Shown: positions 26,032-34,456 of the stretch, piece after piece
How positions within the stretch are numbered: the first letter of the stretch is position 1
Layout of the letters: each line of letters opens with the position of its first letter
Assembly: GCA_934182465.1 (NCBI GenBank)
Contig: CAKPRG010000005.1
Coordinates: forward strand, 91,555 to 155,554
Direction of reading: 5' to 3'
DNA length: 64,000 bases
From: an uncultured Clostridia bacterium
Lineage (GTDB): Bacteria > Bacillota > Clostridia > TANB77 > CAG-508
The notes under the pieces: model-generated
Seen by the model: only the letters and a program-made list of their open reading frames with translations
Told to the model about the DNA's origin: nothing
Database searches by the model: none
Translations under genes and position numbers: made by a program

Positions 26032-26116
26032 AAAATAGAAATATAGAAATAAAGTGCATAATGCTAGATATTTGCAATGTTAATGATGAAATTTTAATAA
26101 AAATGAGTAAAAAATC

Positions 26117-26145
26117 TTGACAACTATATAGTGGTATGTTATTAT
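26117..26145 (+). promoter_or_regulatory. tRNA-Leu promoter
   Basis: TTGACA (26117-26122), a 17-base spacer and TATTAT (26140-26145). Confidence 0.85.
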
Positions 26146-26169
26146 TATTAATGTCAATTACATATGTAT

Positions 26170-26252
26170 GCGGTAGTGGCGGAACTGGCAGACGCGCTAG
26201 ACTTAGGATCTAGTGGGAGACCGTGGGGGTTCAAGTCCTCTCTACCGCACCA
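26170..26252 (+). tRNA. tRNA-Leu (TAG anticodon)
   Basis: An 83-base class II tRNA. The acceptor GCGGTAG pairs with CTACCGC, the anticodon loop CTTAGGA has TAG, a variable arm is present, the T-arm contains GGTTCAAGTCC, and CCA is encoded. Confidence 0.95.
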
Positions 26253-26257
26253 ATTAA

Positions 26258-26292
26258 AAAACAATCAGAAAATAAAATCTGGTTGTTTTTTT
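26258..26292 (+). terminator. tRNA-Leu terminator
   Basis: AAACAATCAGA and TCTGGTTGTTT pair with one G-U, then TTTTT. Confidence 0.88.
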
Positions 26293-26402
26293 ATTTGAAA
26301 AATAACATAAAAAAATTCAAAAAATTAAGTTAAATTGCTAGAAATATGGTAGATAAAATTATATAATCAATATATGTAAAATAGTTGAGGAGGAATAGTG
26401 AT

Positions 26403-27041
26403 ATGGAATTTTTAAAAGATCCTAATAATCAAAATTATATAAAGGATACAAATCCTTATGAAAAATTTGAAAAGATAGATAATGATATATTGTCTTTTTA
26501 TATGAAATATAATCAATTAAAAAACATATATAGACAAGGATGGTTAAAAGTAAGAATAGGATTAGAACATAAAGAAAAATGCGAATCTATAGCAGATCAT
26601 TCTTTTTCAGTAGCTTTACTTGCATTAACAATAATAGAAAAAAATAAATTAAACTTAGATGCTTTCAAGTGTATAAAGATGGGAATTGTACATGAATTAG
26701 GTGAGGTATATGCAGGTGATTATACTCCTTATGATAATATAACAAAAGAAGAAAAACACAAAAAAGAAAGAGAAGCAATATTAAAAGTCTTACAATCATT
26801 AGATGAAAATAATGATTATTTAAATATTTGGGAAGAATATGAAAAACAGGAGACAGAAGAATCAAGATTTATAAAAAATATAGATCAACTTGAATTTTTA
26901 TTACAAGCTTGTGCTTATGGATATGATGCAAAATATTTTGAAAGATCTTTGAGTAAAATTACAGATCCTTATTGTAAAGAAATTGCTATGTCAGCAGTAA
27001 AATCAACAGATGGAAATAAAAAGCCAAAAGTTGTAGGATAA
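26403..27041 (+). CDS. HD-domain phosphohydrolase (HDDC2/YfbR-like)
   Basis: The 212-residue product is a probable nucleotide (5'-deoxynucleotidase-like) phosphohydrolase. Family pattern: ESIADHSFSVALLALTI (first metal His), KMGIVHELGEVYAGDYTP, then KEEKHKKEREA. The usual His-Asp of the HD signature reads His-Glu here, with Glu in the metal-ligand position. The start is ATG at 26403 with GAGGAGGAA upstream; an in-frame TTG at 26385 overlaps that SD and is rejected. Confidence 0.8.
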   Translation: MEFLKDPNNQNYIKDTNPYEKFEKIDNDILSFYMKYNQLKNIYRQGWLKVRIGLEHKEKCESIADHSFSVALLALTIIEKNKLNLDAFKCIKMGIVHELGEVYAGDYTPYDNITKEEKHKKEREAILKVLQSLDENNDYLNIWEEYEKQETEESRFIKNIDQLEFLLQACAYGYDAKYFERSLSKITDPYCKEIAMSAVKSTDGNKKPKVVG

Positions 27042-27156
27042 AAAAAGTTGATAATTAAAAAAAATTGTGATACAATTCACCAAAAAAGAAAATAATAATA
27101 TAAAGCCAGATATTAGTAATTTGCAATTCGAATTAAAATAAGGGTGGATTTATAAA

Positions 27157-27759
27157 ATGAATTATAAAATGGAATTTAAAAATTTGTATGAAGATATATT
27201 TAGTGGAGAAAAATATAGAATAAAAAGACAAGTACCAAATATGCTAACACTAATTAGAGGAATATTAACACCAATATTAATGATTATTGCAGCTGTTACT
27301 CAAAAAATAGAATTAGCATTTGCAGTTATAGTAATATCTTCACTTACAGATTGTATTGATGGATGGTTTGCTAGAAAATATGAAGTTACAAGTGAATTTG
27401 GAGCTACTTTAGATACAGTATGTGATAAATTATTTACTTTATTTGTTATAGTTCCAATATTTTTAAGTTCTACTAAACATTTCTTTTGTGTATTGCTATT
27501 AGAATTAATAATAAGTATTATAAATGTGACATTAAAAATTAAAGGTCGTAAACCAAAATCAAGTATATTAGGAAAAGTAAAAACCGTTATATTAGATTGT
27601 TCAGTAGGATTATGTTATTTAAAGTATCTAATATTTATAGATAATAGAGTTATTCAAATAGCACTAGAAATAACAATAGCAATGCAAATTATAACAATAA
27701 TAGGCTATATAAAAAATTATTTAGTTCAAATGAAAGATGAAAAAATTAATCTACAATAA
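27157..27759 (+). CDS. CDP-alcohol phosphatidyltransferase family protein
   Basis: A 200-residue integral membrane enzyme of phospholipid synthesis. The catalytic signature D-x2-DG-x2-AR-x8-G-x3-D-x3-D is complete (DCIDGWFARKYEVTSEFG, then ATLDTVCDK), with membrane helices on both sides. It is a second paralogue in the window besides pgsA at 50192 and is shorter in its cytosolic N-terminus. The acceptor alcohol (glycerol phosphate, serine or inositol type) cannot be told. The TetR gene follows after 20 bases, so the two may be an operon. Confidence 0.85.
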   Translation: MNYKMEFKNLYEDIFSGEKYRIKRQVPNMLTLIRGILTPILMIIAAVTQKIELAFAVIVISSLTDCIDGWFARKYEVTSEFGATLDTVCDKLFTLFVIVPIFLSSTKHFFCVLLLELIISIINVTLKIKGRKPKSSILGKVKTVILDCSVGLCYLKYLIFIDNRVIQIALEITIAMQIITIIGYIKNYLVQMKDEKINLQ

Positions 27760-27779
27760 AGATTGGAGAGATAATCGAA

Positions 27780-28343
27780 TTGAGTTCAATAACCAAAAAA
27801 GCATTAGCACAATCTTTGAAAAAAATTATGGCAACAAAAGAGGTAAATAAAGTAACAATAAATGATATTACAGAAGATTGTGGCGTAAATAGACAAACAT
27901 TTTATTATCATTTTACAGATATATATGATTTGTTAGAATGGATTTATAAAAATGAAGTAATCGAAAAGATTGAAAAAATTGAATCTGGAAATCTTTCAGA
28001 AACATGGCAAAATGGTTTCTTATATGTTTTTGAATATATTTTAGAAAATAAAAAATTTGTACATAATACATATAACTCTGTAAGTAGAGAGAGTTTATTA
28101 AAATTTATATATAAACAAACTAATAATTTAATTACCAAAGTAATCGAAGAAAAATCTAAAAATATTAGTATAAATGAAAGTAATAAAAAATTTATTTCAA
28201 ATTTTTACAAATATGCCTTTGTAGGCGTTGTTCAAGATTGGATTGAAAAGGGTATGATAGAAGAACCTAAAAATATTGTAAATAAATTAGGTATTATGTT
28301 AGATGGAGAATTTGAAAGAGTAATAGGAAAATTATCTATGTAA
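27780..28343 (+). CDS. TetR-family transcriptional regulator (DhaS-like)
   Basis: The 187-residue product has an N-terminal TetR helix-turn-helix (ITKKALAQSLKKIMATKEVN, then DITEDCGVNRQTFYYHFTDI) and a C-terminal ligand/dimer domain of the DhaS type. The start is TTG at 27780 with GGAGAG about 11 bases upstream; the next ATG would cut into the DNA-binding domain. It lies 20 bases after the CDP-alcohol transferase gene and 245 before the oleate hydratase gene, which it may regulate (inference only). Confidence 0.85.
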   Translation: MSSITKKALAQSLKKIMATKEVNKVTINDITEDCGVNRQTFYYHFTDIYDLLEWIYKNEVIEKIEKIESGNLSETWQNGFLYVFEYILENKKFVHNTYNSVSRESLLKFIYKQTNNLITKVIEEKSKNISINESNKKFISNFYKYAFVGVVQDWIEKGMIEEPKNIVNKLGIMLDGEFERVIGKLSM

Positions 28344-28482
28344 AATAGTAGTAATTAGAAATTATGGAAGAGAAAAAATAAGAACGAATAAAAGCAATAA
28401 CTAAAATAAGTGAAAATAGCAAATGTAAAAAAGAAAAATAAATAACAATATAAATTAAATTTATAAATATAAAATTAAATAG

Positions 28483-28523
28483 AAAAGCATTTTTGTAAAA
28501 AAATTATACAAAATGCTTTTTTT
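28483..28523 (+). terminator. Terminator after the TetR gene
   Basis: AAAAGCATTTTTGTA pairs with TACAAAATGCTTTT, then TTT. It separates the regulator from the oleate hydratase gene. Confidence 0.85.
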
Positions 28524-28587
28524 GTTTATTGAAAAATAGTATTGTTTGCAATAAGATGCAAATAATAAAACAAAGGAGGAAATAAAA

Positions 28588-30366
28588 ATGTATTATAGTA
28601 GTGGAAATTATGAAGCTTTTGCTAGGCCTAAAAAACCAGTAGATGTAGATAAAAAATCAGCATATATAGTTGGTTCAGGATTAGGTGCTTTAGCAGCAGC
28701 TTGTTTTTTAGTTAGAGATGGCCAAATGGAAGGAAAAAATGTTCATGTTTTAGAAAAAGAGCCAATACCAGGTGGAGCATGTGATGGATATTTGTACAAT
28801 GACATAGGATATACAATGCGTGGTGGTAGAGAAATGGATAATCATTTTGAATGTATGTGGGATTTATTCCGTTCAATTCCATCAATAGAAACAGAAGGTG
28901 TAAGTGTATTAGATGAATATTATTGGTTAAACAAAGAAGATCCAAATTATTCTTTAATGAGAGCAACAGAAAATCGTGGAGAAGATGCACATACAGATAA
29001 GAAATTTAATATTTCAGATAAAGGTGCAATGGAAATAATGAAATTGTTTTTTACACCAGATGAAGACTTATATGATAAAAGAATAGATGAAATTTTTGAT
29101 AATGAAGTATTGGATTCAAATTTTTGGCTATATTGGAGAACAATGTTTGCTTTTGAAAATTGGCATAGTGCTTTAGAAATGAAATTATATATAAAAAGAT
29201 ATATTCATCATATTGGTGGATTACCAGATTTTACAGCACTTAGATTTACTAAATATAATCAATATGAATCAATGATTTTACCAATGATAAAATATTTGGA
29301 AGGATTTGGTGTTCAATTCCATTATGGAACAAAAGTAGAAAATGTTTTATTTGATATTACAGAAAATAAAAAACAAGCAAAAACAATTGTTGTAATAAAA
29401 GATGGAAAAGAAGAAAATATAGATTTGACAGAAAATGATTTAGTATTTATTACTAATGGTGGTTGTGTTGAAAATTCAACTTTTGGTAGTCAAAATACAA
29501 AGGCAGAATTTAAATCTGAAATAAAACCAGGTGGTGGCTGGGATTTATGGAGAAAAATTGCAAGTCAAGATAAAGCTTTTGGAAATCCAGATAAATTCTG
29601 TTATGATCCAGAACAAAGTAATTGGATGAGTGCAACAGTTACAACTTTAGATGAAAAAATTGTACCATATATTAAAAATATATGTAAAAGAGATCCATTT
29701 AGTGGAAGAGTTGTAACAGGTGGAATTGTTACAGTAAAAGATTCTAGTTGGCTATTAAGTTGGACTTTTAATAGACAACCACAATTTAGAAGTCAACCAA
29801 AAGGACAATTAGTAGGTTGGATATATGGATTATTTAGTGATAAACCAGGAGATTATATAAAGAAACCAATGAGAGACTGCACAGGTAAGGAAATTTGTAT
29901 GGAATGGTTATATCATTTAGGAGTTCCAACTGATCAAATAGAAGAATTGGCAACAAATAGTGCAAATACAGTTCCTTGTATGATGCCATACATTACAGCC
30001 TTCTTTATGCCAAGAGCTAAAGGAGATAGACCACTTGTTGTGCCAGAAGGTTGTGTTAATGCAGCATTTTTAGGACAATTCGCAGAAACAGAAAGAGATA
30101 CAATTTTTACAACAGAATATTCTATAAGAACAGCTATGGAAGCAGTATACACTTTATTAGACATAGATAGAGGAGTTCCAGAAGTTTGGGGAAGCACTTA
30201 TGATATAAGAGATTTATTAAATGCAACTGTTAAACTAAGAGATGGAAAATCAATTGAAGAAATGAAACTTGGATTTACAGAAGAAATTGTATTAAGAAAG
30301 GCTTTAAAAACAATCAGTGGAACTGATATAGAAAAATTATTAAAAAAATATAATGTAATTAAATAA
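28588..30366 (+). CDS. Oleate hydratase (MCRA family flavoenzyme)
   Basis: A 592-residue FAD enzyme that hydrates cis-9 unsaturated fatty acids (oleate to 10-hydroxystearate), known from gut bacteria as a fatty-acid detoxification and membrane-associated function. The dinucleotide fold YIVGSGLGALAAA is followed by the family-typical GGACDGYLYNDIGYTMRGGR and EMDNHFECMWDLF. Further diagnostic segments are TGGIVTVKDSSWLLSWTFNR and PFITAFFMPR-like MMPYITAFFMPRAKGDRP. The length is typical. The SD AAAGGAGG is strong. It is monocistronic, between two terminators. Confidence 0.93.
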   Translation: MYYSSGNYEAFARPKKPVDVDKKSAYIVGSGLGALAAACFLVRDGQMEGKNVHVLEKEPIPGGACDGYLYNDIGYTMRGGREMDNHFECMWDLFRSIPSIETEGVSVLDEYYWLNKEDPNYSLMRATENRGEDAHTDKKFNISDKGAMEIMKLFFTPDEDLYDKRIDEIFDNEVLDSNFWLYWRTMFAFENWHSALEMKLYIKRYIHHIGGLPDFTALRFTKYNQYESMILPMIKYLEGFGVQFHYGTKVENVLFDITENKKQAKTIVVIKDGKEENIDLTENDLVFITNGGCVENSTFGSQNTKAEFKSEIKPGGGWDLWRKIASQDKAFGNPDKFCYDPEQSNWMSATVTTLDEKIVPYIKNICKRDPFSGRVVTGGIVTVKDSSWLLSWTFNRQPQFRSQPKGQLVGWIYGLFSDKPGDYIKKPMRDCTGKEICMEWLYHLGVPTDQIEELATNSANTVPCMMPYITAFFMPRAKGDRPLVVPEGCVNAAFLGQFAETERDTIFTTEYSIRTAMEAVYTLLDIDRGVPEVWGSTYDIRDLLNATVKLRDGKSIEEMKLGFTEEIVLRKALKTISGTDIEKLLKKYNVIK

Positions 30367-30399
30367 TAAAAAAAGCTATATAAATAAAATTAAACATTA

Positions 30400-30456
30400 A
30401 ATCACAATAATTATGAACTATGAAAATTTTGTTCAAGATTATTGTGATTTTTTTAT
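30400..30456 (+). terminator. Terminator of the oleate hydratase gene
   Basis: AATCACAATAAT pairs perfectly with ATTATTGTGATT, enclosing GAAC/GTTC, then TTTTT. Confidence 0.9.
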
Positions 30457-30523
30457 TTGTTCTCTTTTGTTATTATGAATAATATGGTATAATAATAACC
30501 GATTTAAAAGAAGAGGAATGAGT

Positions 30524-31369
30524 ATGGAAAAATCAAAATTAAAGCAAAAATATAAAATTGTAGAAACTTTATTTGATAATATGGGAAAAGACCATGTAAG
30601 TGAATATTCTGCACAATGTGCATATTATACAATACTTTCATTTATACCATTCATAATATTACTTATCACATTAATCCAATATACAGGAATGGAACCTCAA
30701 ACTTTATTTGATGTTATATCAAAAATTATTCCAGAAAATATGAATGATATGATTGTTGGGGTAATTCAAGAAGTTTATTCAAAATCAATTGGTACAATAT
30801 CGATATCAATAATTTTTACCATCTGGTCGGCCGGTAAAGGTTTTTTTGCCTTGACTAAAGGACTGCAATCAGTTTATAATACTAGAGGCAAAGAAATAAC
30901 AACATATATATATTTAAGGGCAAAAGTTATATTAGAAACAGTATTATTTATTATTTTAATAGTCGCAGGGTTAGTAGCTTTGGTGTTTGGACATAGTTTA
31001 AGAAATATTATTCAAGATAAATTTGAAGGAATGCCAAATTATAGTTTAATAGCAAGTATTATTACAAAAATAGGTTTTGTAATAGCAACTATTTTTATAT
31101 TTATACTGCTATATAAATTTATGCCAAAACACAAAGTAACTTTCAAAAGTCAAATTATAGGAGCAATTTTTGGTGGTATTTTACTTAATATAATTTCTTT
31201 TGTATTTTCAAGATATTTAGATATATTTAAAGGATTTTCAATTACTTATGGAAGTTTAACAACATTAATGCTTATAATGATGTGGACATATTCATGCTTT
31301 TATGCAGTATTTCTAGGTGCAGAATTAAACAAATTAATAAACACTTATAAAAAGGATATACTATCATAA
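30524..31369 (+). CDS. YihY/BrkB-family membrane protein
   Basis: The 281-residue product of the YihY (formerly ribonuclease BN) family has about six membrane helices. It contains the family's SAQCAYYTILSFIPFIILLI and late FGSLTTLMLIMMWTY-like segment (YGSLTTLMLIMMWTYSCFYA). The role is not established in the family. The ATG at 30524 is preferred to the one at 30518 because AGAGG (30512-30516) needs that spacing. An extended -10 TGGTATAAT lies just upstream (30484-30492). The two small redox genes follow. Confidence 0.88.
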   Translation: MEKSKLKQKYKIVETLFDNMGKDHVSEYSAQCAYYTILSFIPFIILLITLIQYTGMEPQTLFDVISKIIPENMNDMIVGVIQEVYSKSIGTISISIIFTIWSAGKGFFALTKGLQSVYNTRGKEITTYIYLRAKVILETVLFIILIVAGLVALVFGHSLRNIIQDKFEGMPNYSLIASIITKIGFVIATIFIFILLYKFMPKHKVTFKSQIIGAIFGGILLNIISFVFSRYLDIFKGFSITYGSLTTLMLIMMWTYSCFYAVFLGAELNKLINTYKKDILS

Positions 31370-31398
31370 ATAAAAATTTTATAAAGGGATAATGTTAA

Positions 31399-31596
31399 AT
31401 GGAAATTAAATTAAATGAAAATAAAGAAATTGTTGAAAAAATAAAAGAGGGATTAAAGCAAAAAGGTGGATATTGCCCATGTAGACTGGAAAAAAATGAT
31501 GATACTAAATGTATGTGTAAAGAATTTAGAGAGCAAATAAAAGATCCAGATTTTGAAGGGTATTGCCATTGTATGTTGTATTATAAGAAAAAATAA
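31399..31596 (+). CDS. Ferredoxin-thioredoxin reductase catalytic-chain-like protein
   Basis: The 65-residue protein matches the catalytic (beta) chain of ferredoxin-thioredoxin reductase. Six cysteines are paired: YCPCR (26, 28), KCMCKEF (38, 40) and YCHCMLY (56, 58), as needed for a 4Fe-4S cluster plus a redox disulfide. It is shorter than plant or cyanobacterial chains and has no variable-chain gene beside it. The thioredoxin gene starts 17 bases downstream, so the pair probably passes electrons from ferredoxin to thioredoxin without NADPH. This is typical of anaerobes; substrate choice is inferred from linkage. Confidence 0.87.
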   Translation: MEIKLNENKEIVEKIKEGLKQKGGYCPCRLEKNDDTKCMCKEFREQIKDPDFEGYCHCMLYYKKK

Positions 31597-31613
31597 ATTT
31601 ACAGGAGGAAAAA

Positions 31614-31928
31614 ATGATAAATCTAACAAATGAAAATTTTGAAAAAGAAGTAATAAGTTCAAAAAAAACAATTTTGGTAGATTTTTGGGCTAGTTGGTGT
31701 GGACCTTGTCAAATGATAGCACCAATTGTTGAAGAAATATCTAATGAACTTTCAGAAAGAATCGAAGTAGGAAAACTAAATGTAGATGAACAACCTGAAA
31801 TAGCTATAAAATATGATGTTATGAGTATACCAACTTTAATATTGTTTAAAGATGGCAAAGTTGTTAATACAATTATTGGATATCATAGCAAAGAAGAAAT
31901 ATTAGATTTTATAAATTCTAGAATTTAA
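31614..31928 (+). CDS. trxA: Thioredoxin
   Basis: A 104-residue thioredoxin with active site WASWCGPC (Cys29, Cys32), the cis-Pro in SIPT and the normal length. The SD ACAGGAGG is strong. It is co-transcribed with the preceding ferredoxin-thioredoxin-reductase-like gene, likely its reductant. Confidence 0.96.
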   Translation: MINLTNENFEKEVISSKKTILVDFWASWCGPCQMIAPIVEEISNELSERIEVGKLNVDEQPEIAIKYDVMSIPTLILFKDGKVVNTIIGYHSKEEILDFINSRI

Positions 31929-32044
31929 CAGTAATAATTTTCTTTTGTTTGAAAAAAATAATAATAAATTGAGGAAAATAATTTTTATAATCAAAATTAT
32001 TTACTACCATATCTTTTAAAAAAATAGAAAGGATAAAATTTATT

Positions 32045-32185
32045 ATGAGATATTTTAGAAAGAAAAATACAACTAGCAATGGAGAATTCGTATGTTCATA
32101 TTTTAGTTGGTTGAATTTAAACAAACAAAAAGAAAATGCAGAAAGATTAAGTGAAATTACAGGTGACAGAAAAAGCAAAAAATAA
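32045..32185 (+). CDS. Small basic protein (46 residues)
   Basis: MRYFRKKNTTSNGEFVCSYF begins an ORF of 46 codons with native codon use. AAAGGA lies about 10 bases before the ATG. It contains a single Cys, a WLNLNKQKENAERLSEITG amphipathic helix and a basic tail. The size and SD favour a real small gene, but nothing is recognised. Confidence 0.5.
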   Translation: MRYFRKKNTTSNGEFVCSYFSWLNLNKQKENAERLSEITGDRKSKK

Positions 32186-32277
32186 ATATTAAAAAATATC
32201 AATTTTATTTTAAATTAACTAAAATTTAAAGTAACTAAAACATAAAATAATATATATATATTATAAATAAATTAAAG

Positions 32278-32342
32278 AAGGAGGTATAGATTATATATTT
32301 AAAATTTAAGGCGAATTTTAAATATATAATAAAAGAAAAATG
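32278..32342 (+). promoter_or_regulatory. Hairpin-bridged ribosome binding site of the mgtC-like gene
   Basis: AAGGAGGT (32278-32285) is a near-perfect SD, but the only start codon is the ATG at 32340. The gap is filled by a perfect inverted repeat: TTATATATTTAAAATT (32291-32306) with its exact complement at 32314-32329, extendable by A32290-T32330. Five bases separate SD and hairpin; nine separate hairpin and ATG. If the hairpin folds, the effective spacing is about 14 bases instead of 55. Neither SD nor AUG is paired in this fold. Confidence 0.8.
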
Positions 32343-33032
32343 AGTTTTATTGAAAATATTATTTCACAATTGCAACAAATTGATGCATTTGTTTTATTAT
32401 TTAGACTAGTAATTATAGTCGTTTTAGCAGGTCTAATAGGTTGGGAAAGAGAATCTTGGAACAAACCAGCAGGTTTAAGAACACATGTATTGCTAGGAAT
32501 TAGTGCTGTTTTGATAGCTTTTCTAGGTGTGAAAATGAGTGAAGCAACAGGAGCTGATGCAAGCAGAATACCAGCACAATTATTATCTGGTATAGGATTT
32601 TTAGGTGCAGGTACAATTTTAAGAGATGGCTTTAATGTAAAAGGATTAACAACAGCTGCATCTCTTTTAACAGTAACATGTATTGGATTATGTTTAGGAT
32701 TTGGAGAGTATATAATTGCTATTGTAGCAACACTAATTACATATATAATTCTATCTTATTCACATTTGGTTTCAGATAACTTAGAAAAGTTCCCAGTTTT
32801 AAGGTTTGAAGTAGCTTGTAGTGATCCTAAAAGTGTAGCTAAAGAAGCAAAAGAAATATTTGAAAAAGATAAAATAGAAATGATTAAATTAGATATAAAT
32901 AATACTGGTAAAAAATCATTCTTAGAATTAACAGGAAGAGCACCTGCTAAAGTAAAGAAAAATGATGTTATTTCGAAATTATTAGATTTAGAAGATGTTA
33001 CTGGTGTTAGTGATTTAGATACAGAAAAATAG
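32340..33032 (+). CDS. MgtC/SapB family membrane protein
   Basis: The 230-residue product has the MgtC N-terminal membrane domain: GLIGWERESWNKPAGLRTHV is the family signature, with GIGFLGAGTILRDG and GLTTAASL. A C-terminal cytoplasmic ACT-like domain follows from about residue 150. Family members act in Mg2+ homeostasis or regulate the ATP synthase; the substrate is uncertain. The start codon lacks an adjacent SD (see the hairpin entry). Confidence 0.92.
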   Translation: MSFIENIISQLQQIDAFVLLFRLVIIVVLAGLIGWERESWNKPAGLRTHVLLGISAVLIAFLGVKMSEATGADASRIPAQLLSGIGFLGAGTILRDGFNVKGLTTAASLLTVTCIGLCLGFGEYIIAIVATLITYIILSYSHLVSDNLEKFPVLRFEVACSDPKSVAKEAKEIFEKDKIEMIKLDINNTGKKSFLELTGRAPAKVKKNDVISKLLDLEDVTGVSDLDTEK

Positions 33033-33104
33033 CTTTTTGTATATAAGAATAAAATAATTAATAATTGATAAAAATTTAGATACATTAGATAATAGGAGAA
33101 AATA

Positions 33105-34352
33105 ATGAATATGGAAGAAGTAAAAAATGCAGCAAATTGGTGCTTAAATTGTAAATTAAAACCTTGTAGTACAAAGGGTTGTCCTATGAGAACTAATATA
33201 CCAGAATTTATTACAGAAATAAAAGAAGAAAACTTTGAAAGAGCATATCAAATATTACAATCAAATAATATTTTTAGTCATATTTGTGGAATTGTTTGCC
33301 CACAAGAAGAACAATGTGAAGGAAGTTGCGTTAGAGGAATAAAGCAAACTGCAACTAAAATAGGAGCATTAGAAAGATTTGCAAATGAATGGGCAAAAAG
33401 TAATAATTGCAAATCTAATATAAGTAAAAAAGAATATAATGGTAAAAATATTGCAATTATTGGTTCAGGACCTGCAGGATTAGAATGTGCAGTTGAACTT
33501 TTAAAAGAAGGTTTTAAAGTAACAATATTTGAAAAAGATGAAAAATTAGGTGGAATTTTAACTTATGGAATTCCAGATTTTAGACTTTCAAAAGATATTG
33601 TAAAAAATATAGTTGAAACTATAGAAAATTTAGGAGCTGAAATAAAATTAAATTCAGAATTAGGAAAAGACTTATCTTTAGAAGATTTAAGAAAAAATTA
33701 TGATGCTGTATTTTTAGGAATTGGTGCAACTAAGCCGTCTATGTACAAAGTTTCAGAAGAAAGTTTATCTAGTGTATATGATTCAGATACTTTTTTAAGA
33801 GCTTATAATAATAAAGAATTTATAAAAAATCTTGGAAAAGTTGTTGTAATTGGTGGTGGAAATGTTGCAATGGATTCTGCAAGATCTGCTATAAAGATGG
33901 GAGCAGATGAAGTGAAAATTCTATATCGTAGAGATAGAGAACACATGCCTGCAAGAGAAATTGAACTAGATGAAGCAATCGAAGATGGTGTTAAATTTAA
34001 TGAATTAGTTAGAGTTATTTCTGCAAATGTAGAAAATGGAAAAATGGTAAGTTTAAATTGCATAAAAACAGAAATTGTTGATTCAAAAGCAAAAGATGTA
34101 GAAGGAACAGAATTTGTAGAAGAGGCAGATACTTTAGTTTTTGCTATTGGTCTAAAACCAAATAAAGAAGTATTAGAAGCACAAGGAATTGCACTTAATG
34201 AATGGGGAATGATTGAAATTGATGAAGATGGAAAAACTAATTTAGATAATGTATATGCAGGTGGAGATGATACAGAAAGTAAATCTACTGTTTGTAGAGC
34301 ATTAGCCGCAGGAAAAAAAGCTGCTAATGGAATTATAAAAAATTTAGTATAA
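33105..34352 (+). CDS. NAD(P)-dependent FAD oxidoreductase, GltD/NfnB-like
   Basis: The 415-residue product has the small-subunit architecture of glutamate synthase and related enzymes. An N-terminal domain binds two 4Fe-4S clusters (CLNCKLKPCSTKGCP, CGIVCPQEEQCEGSC). Then come the FAD fold IIGSGPAGLECAVELL and the NAD(P) fold VVIGGGNVAMDSARSA, with FAIGLKPN and VYAGGD. No gltB, nfnA or pyrimidine dehydrogenase partner is adjacent, so the electron acceptor is unknown. SD AGGAGA; it ends at a bidirectional terminator. Confidence 0.9.
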   Translation: MNMEEVKNAANWCLNCKLKPCSTKGCPMRTNIPEFITEIKEENFERAYQILQSNNIFSHICGIVCPQEEQCEGSCVRGIKQTATKIGALERFANEWAKSNNCKSNISKKEYNGKNIAIIGSGPAGLECAVELLKEGFKVTIFEKDEKLGGILTYGIPDFRLSKDIVKNIVETIENLGAEIKLNSELGKDLSLEDLRKNYDAVFLGIGATKPSMYKVSEESLSSVYDSDTFLRAYNNKEFIKNLGKVVVIGGGNVAMDSARSAIKMGADEVKILYRRDREHMPAREIELDEAIEDGVKFNELVRVISANVENGKMVSLNCIKTEIVDSKAKDVEGTEFVEEADTLVFAIGLKPNKEVLEAQGIALNEWGMIEIDEDGKTNLDNVYAGGDDTESKSTVCRALAAGKKAANGIIKNLV

Positions 34353-34378
34353 AATTTTAATGTAAAAATGTAAAAGGA

Positions 34379-34420
34379 AAGAACCTCCAAAGCCAAGTAG
34401 CTTTAGAGGTTTCTTTTTGT
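34379..34420 (+). terminator. Bidirectional terminator between the GltD-like and ABC genes
   Basis: AAGAACCTCCAAAGC pairs with GCTTTAGAGGTTTCTT, with one mismatch. T-runs on both strands let it serve both convergent genes. Confidence 0.8.
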
Positions 34421-34456
34421 TTAAAACATTTCATTAATAAATTTGCATAAAATGCA

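Noticed and set aside
32290..32330. Hairpin before the mgtC-like gene as a terminator
   Set aside because: It lies after the SD and has no T-run, so termination there would make no sense.
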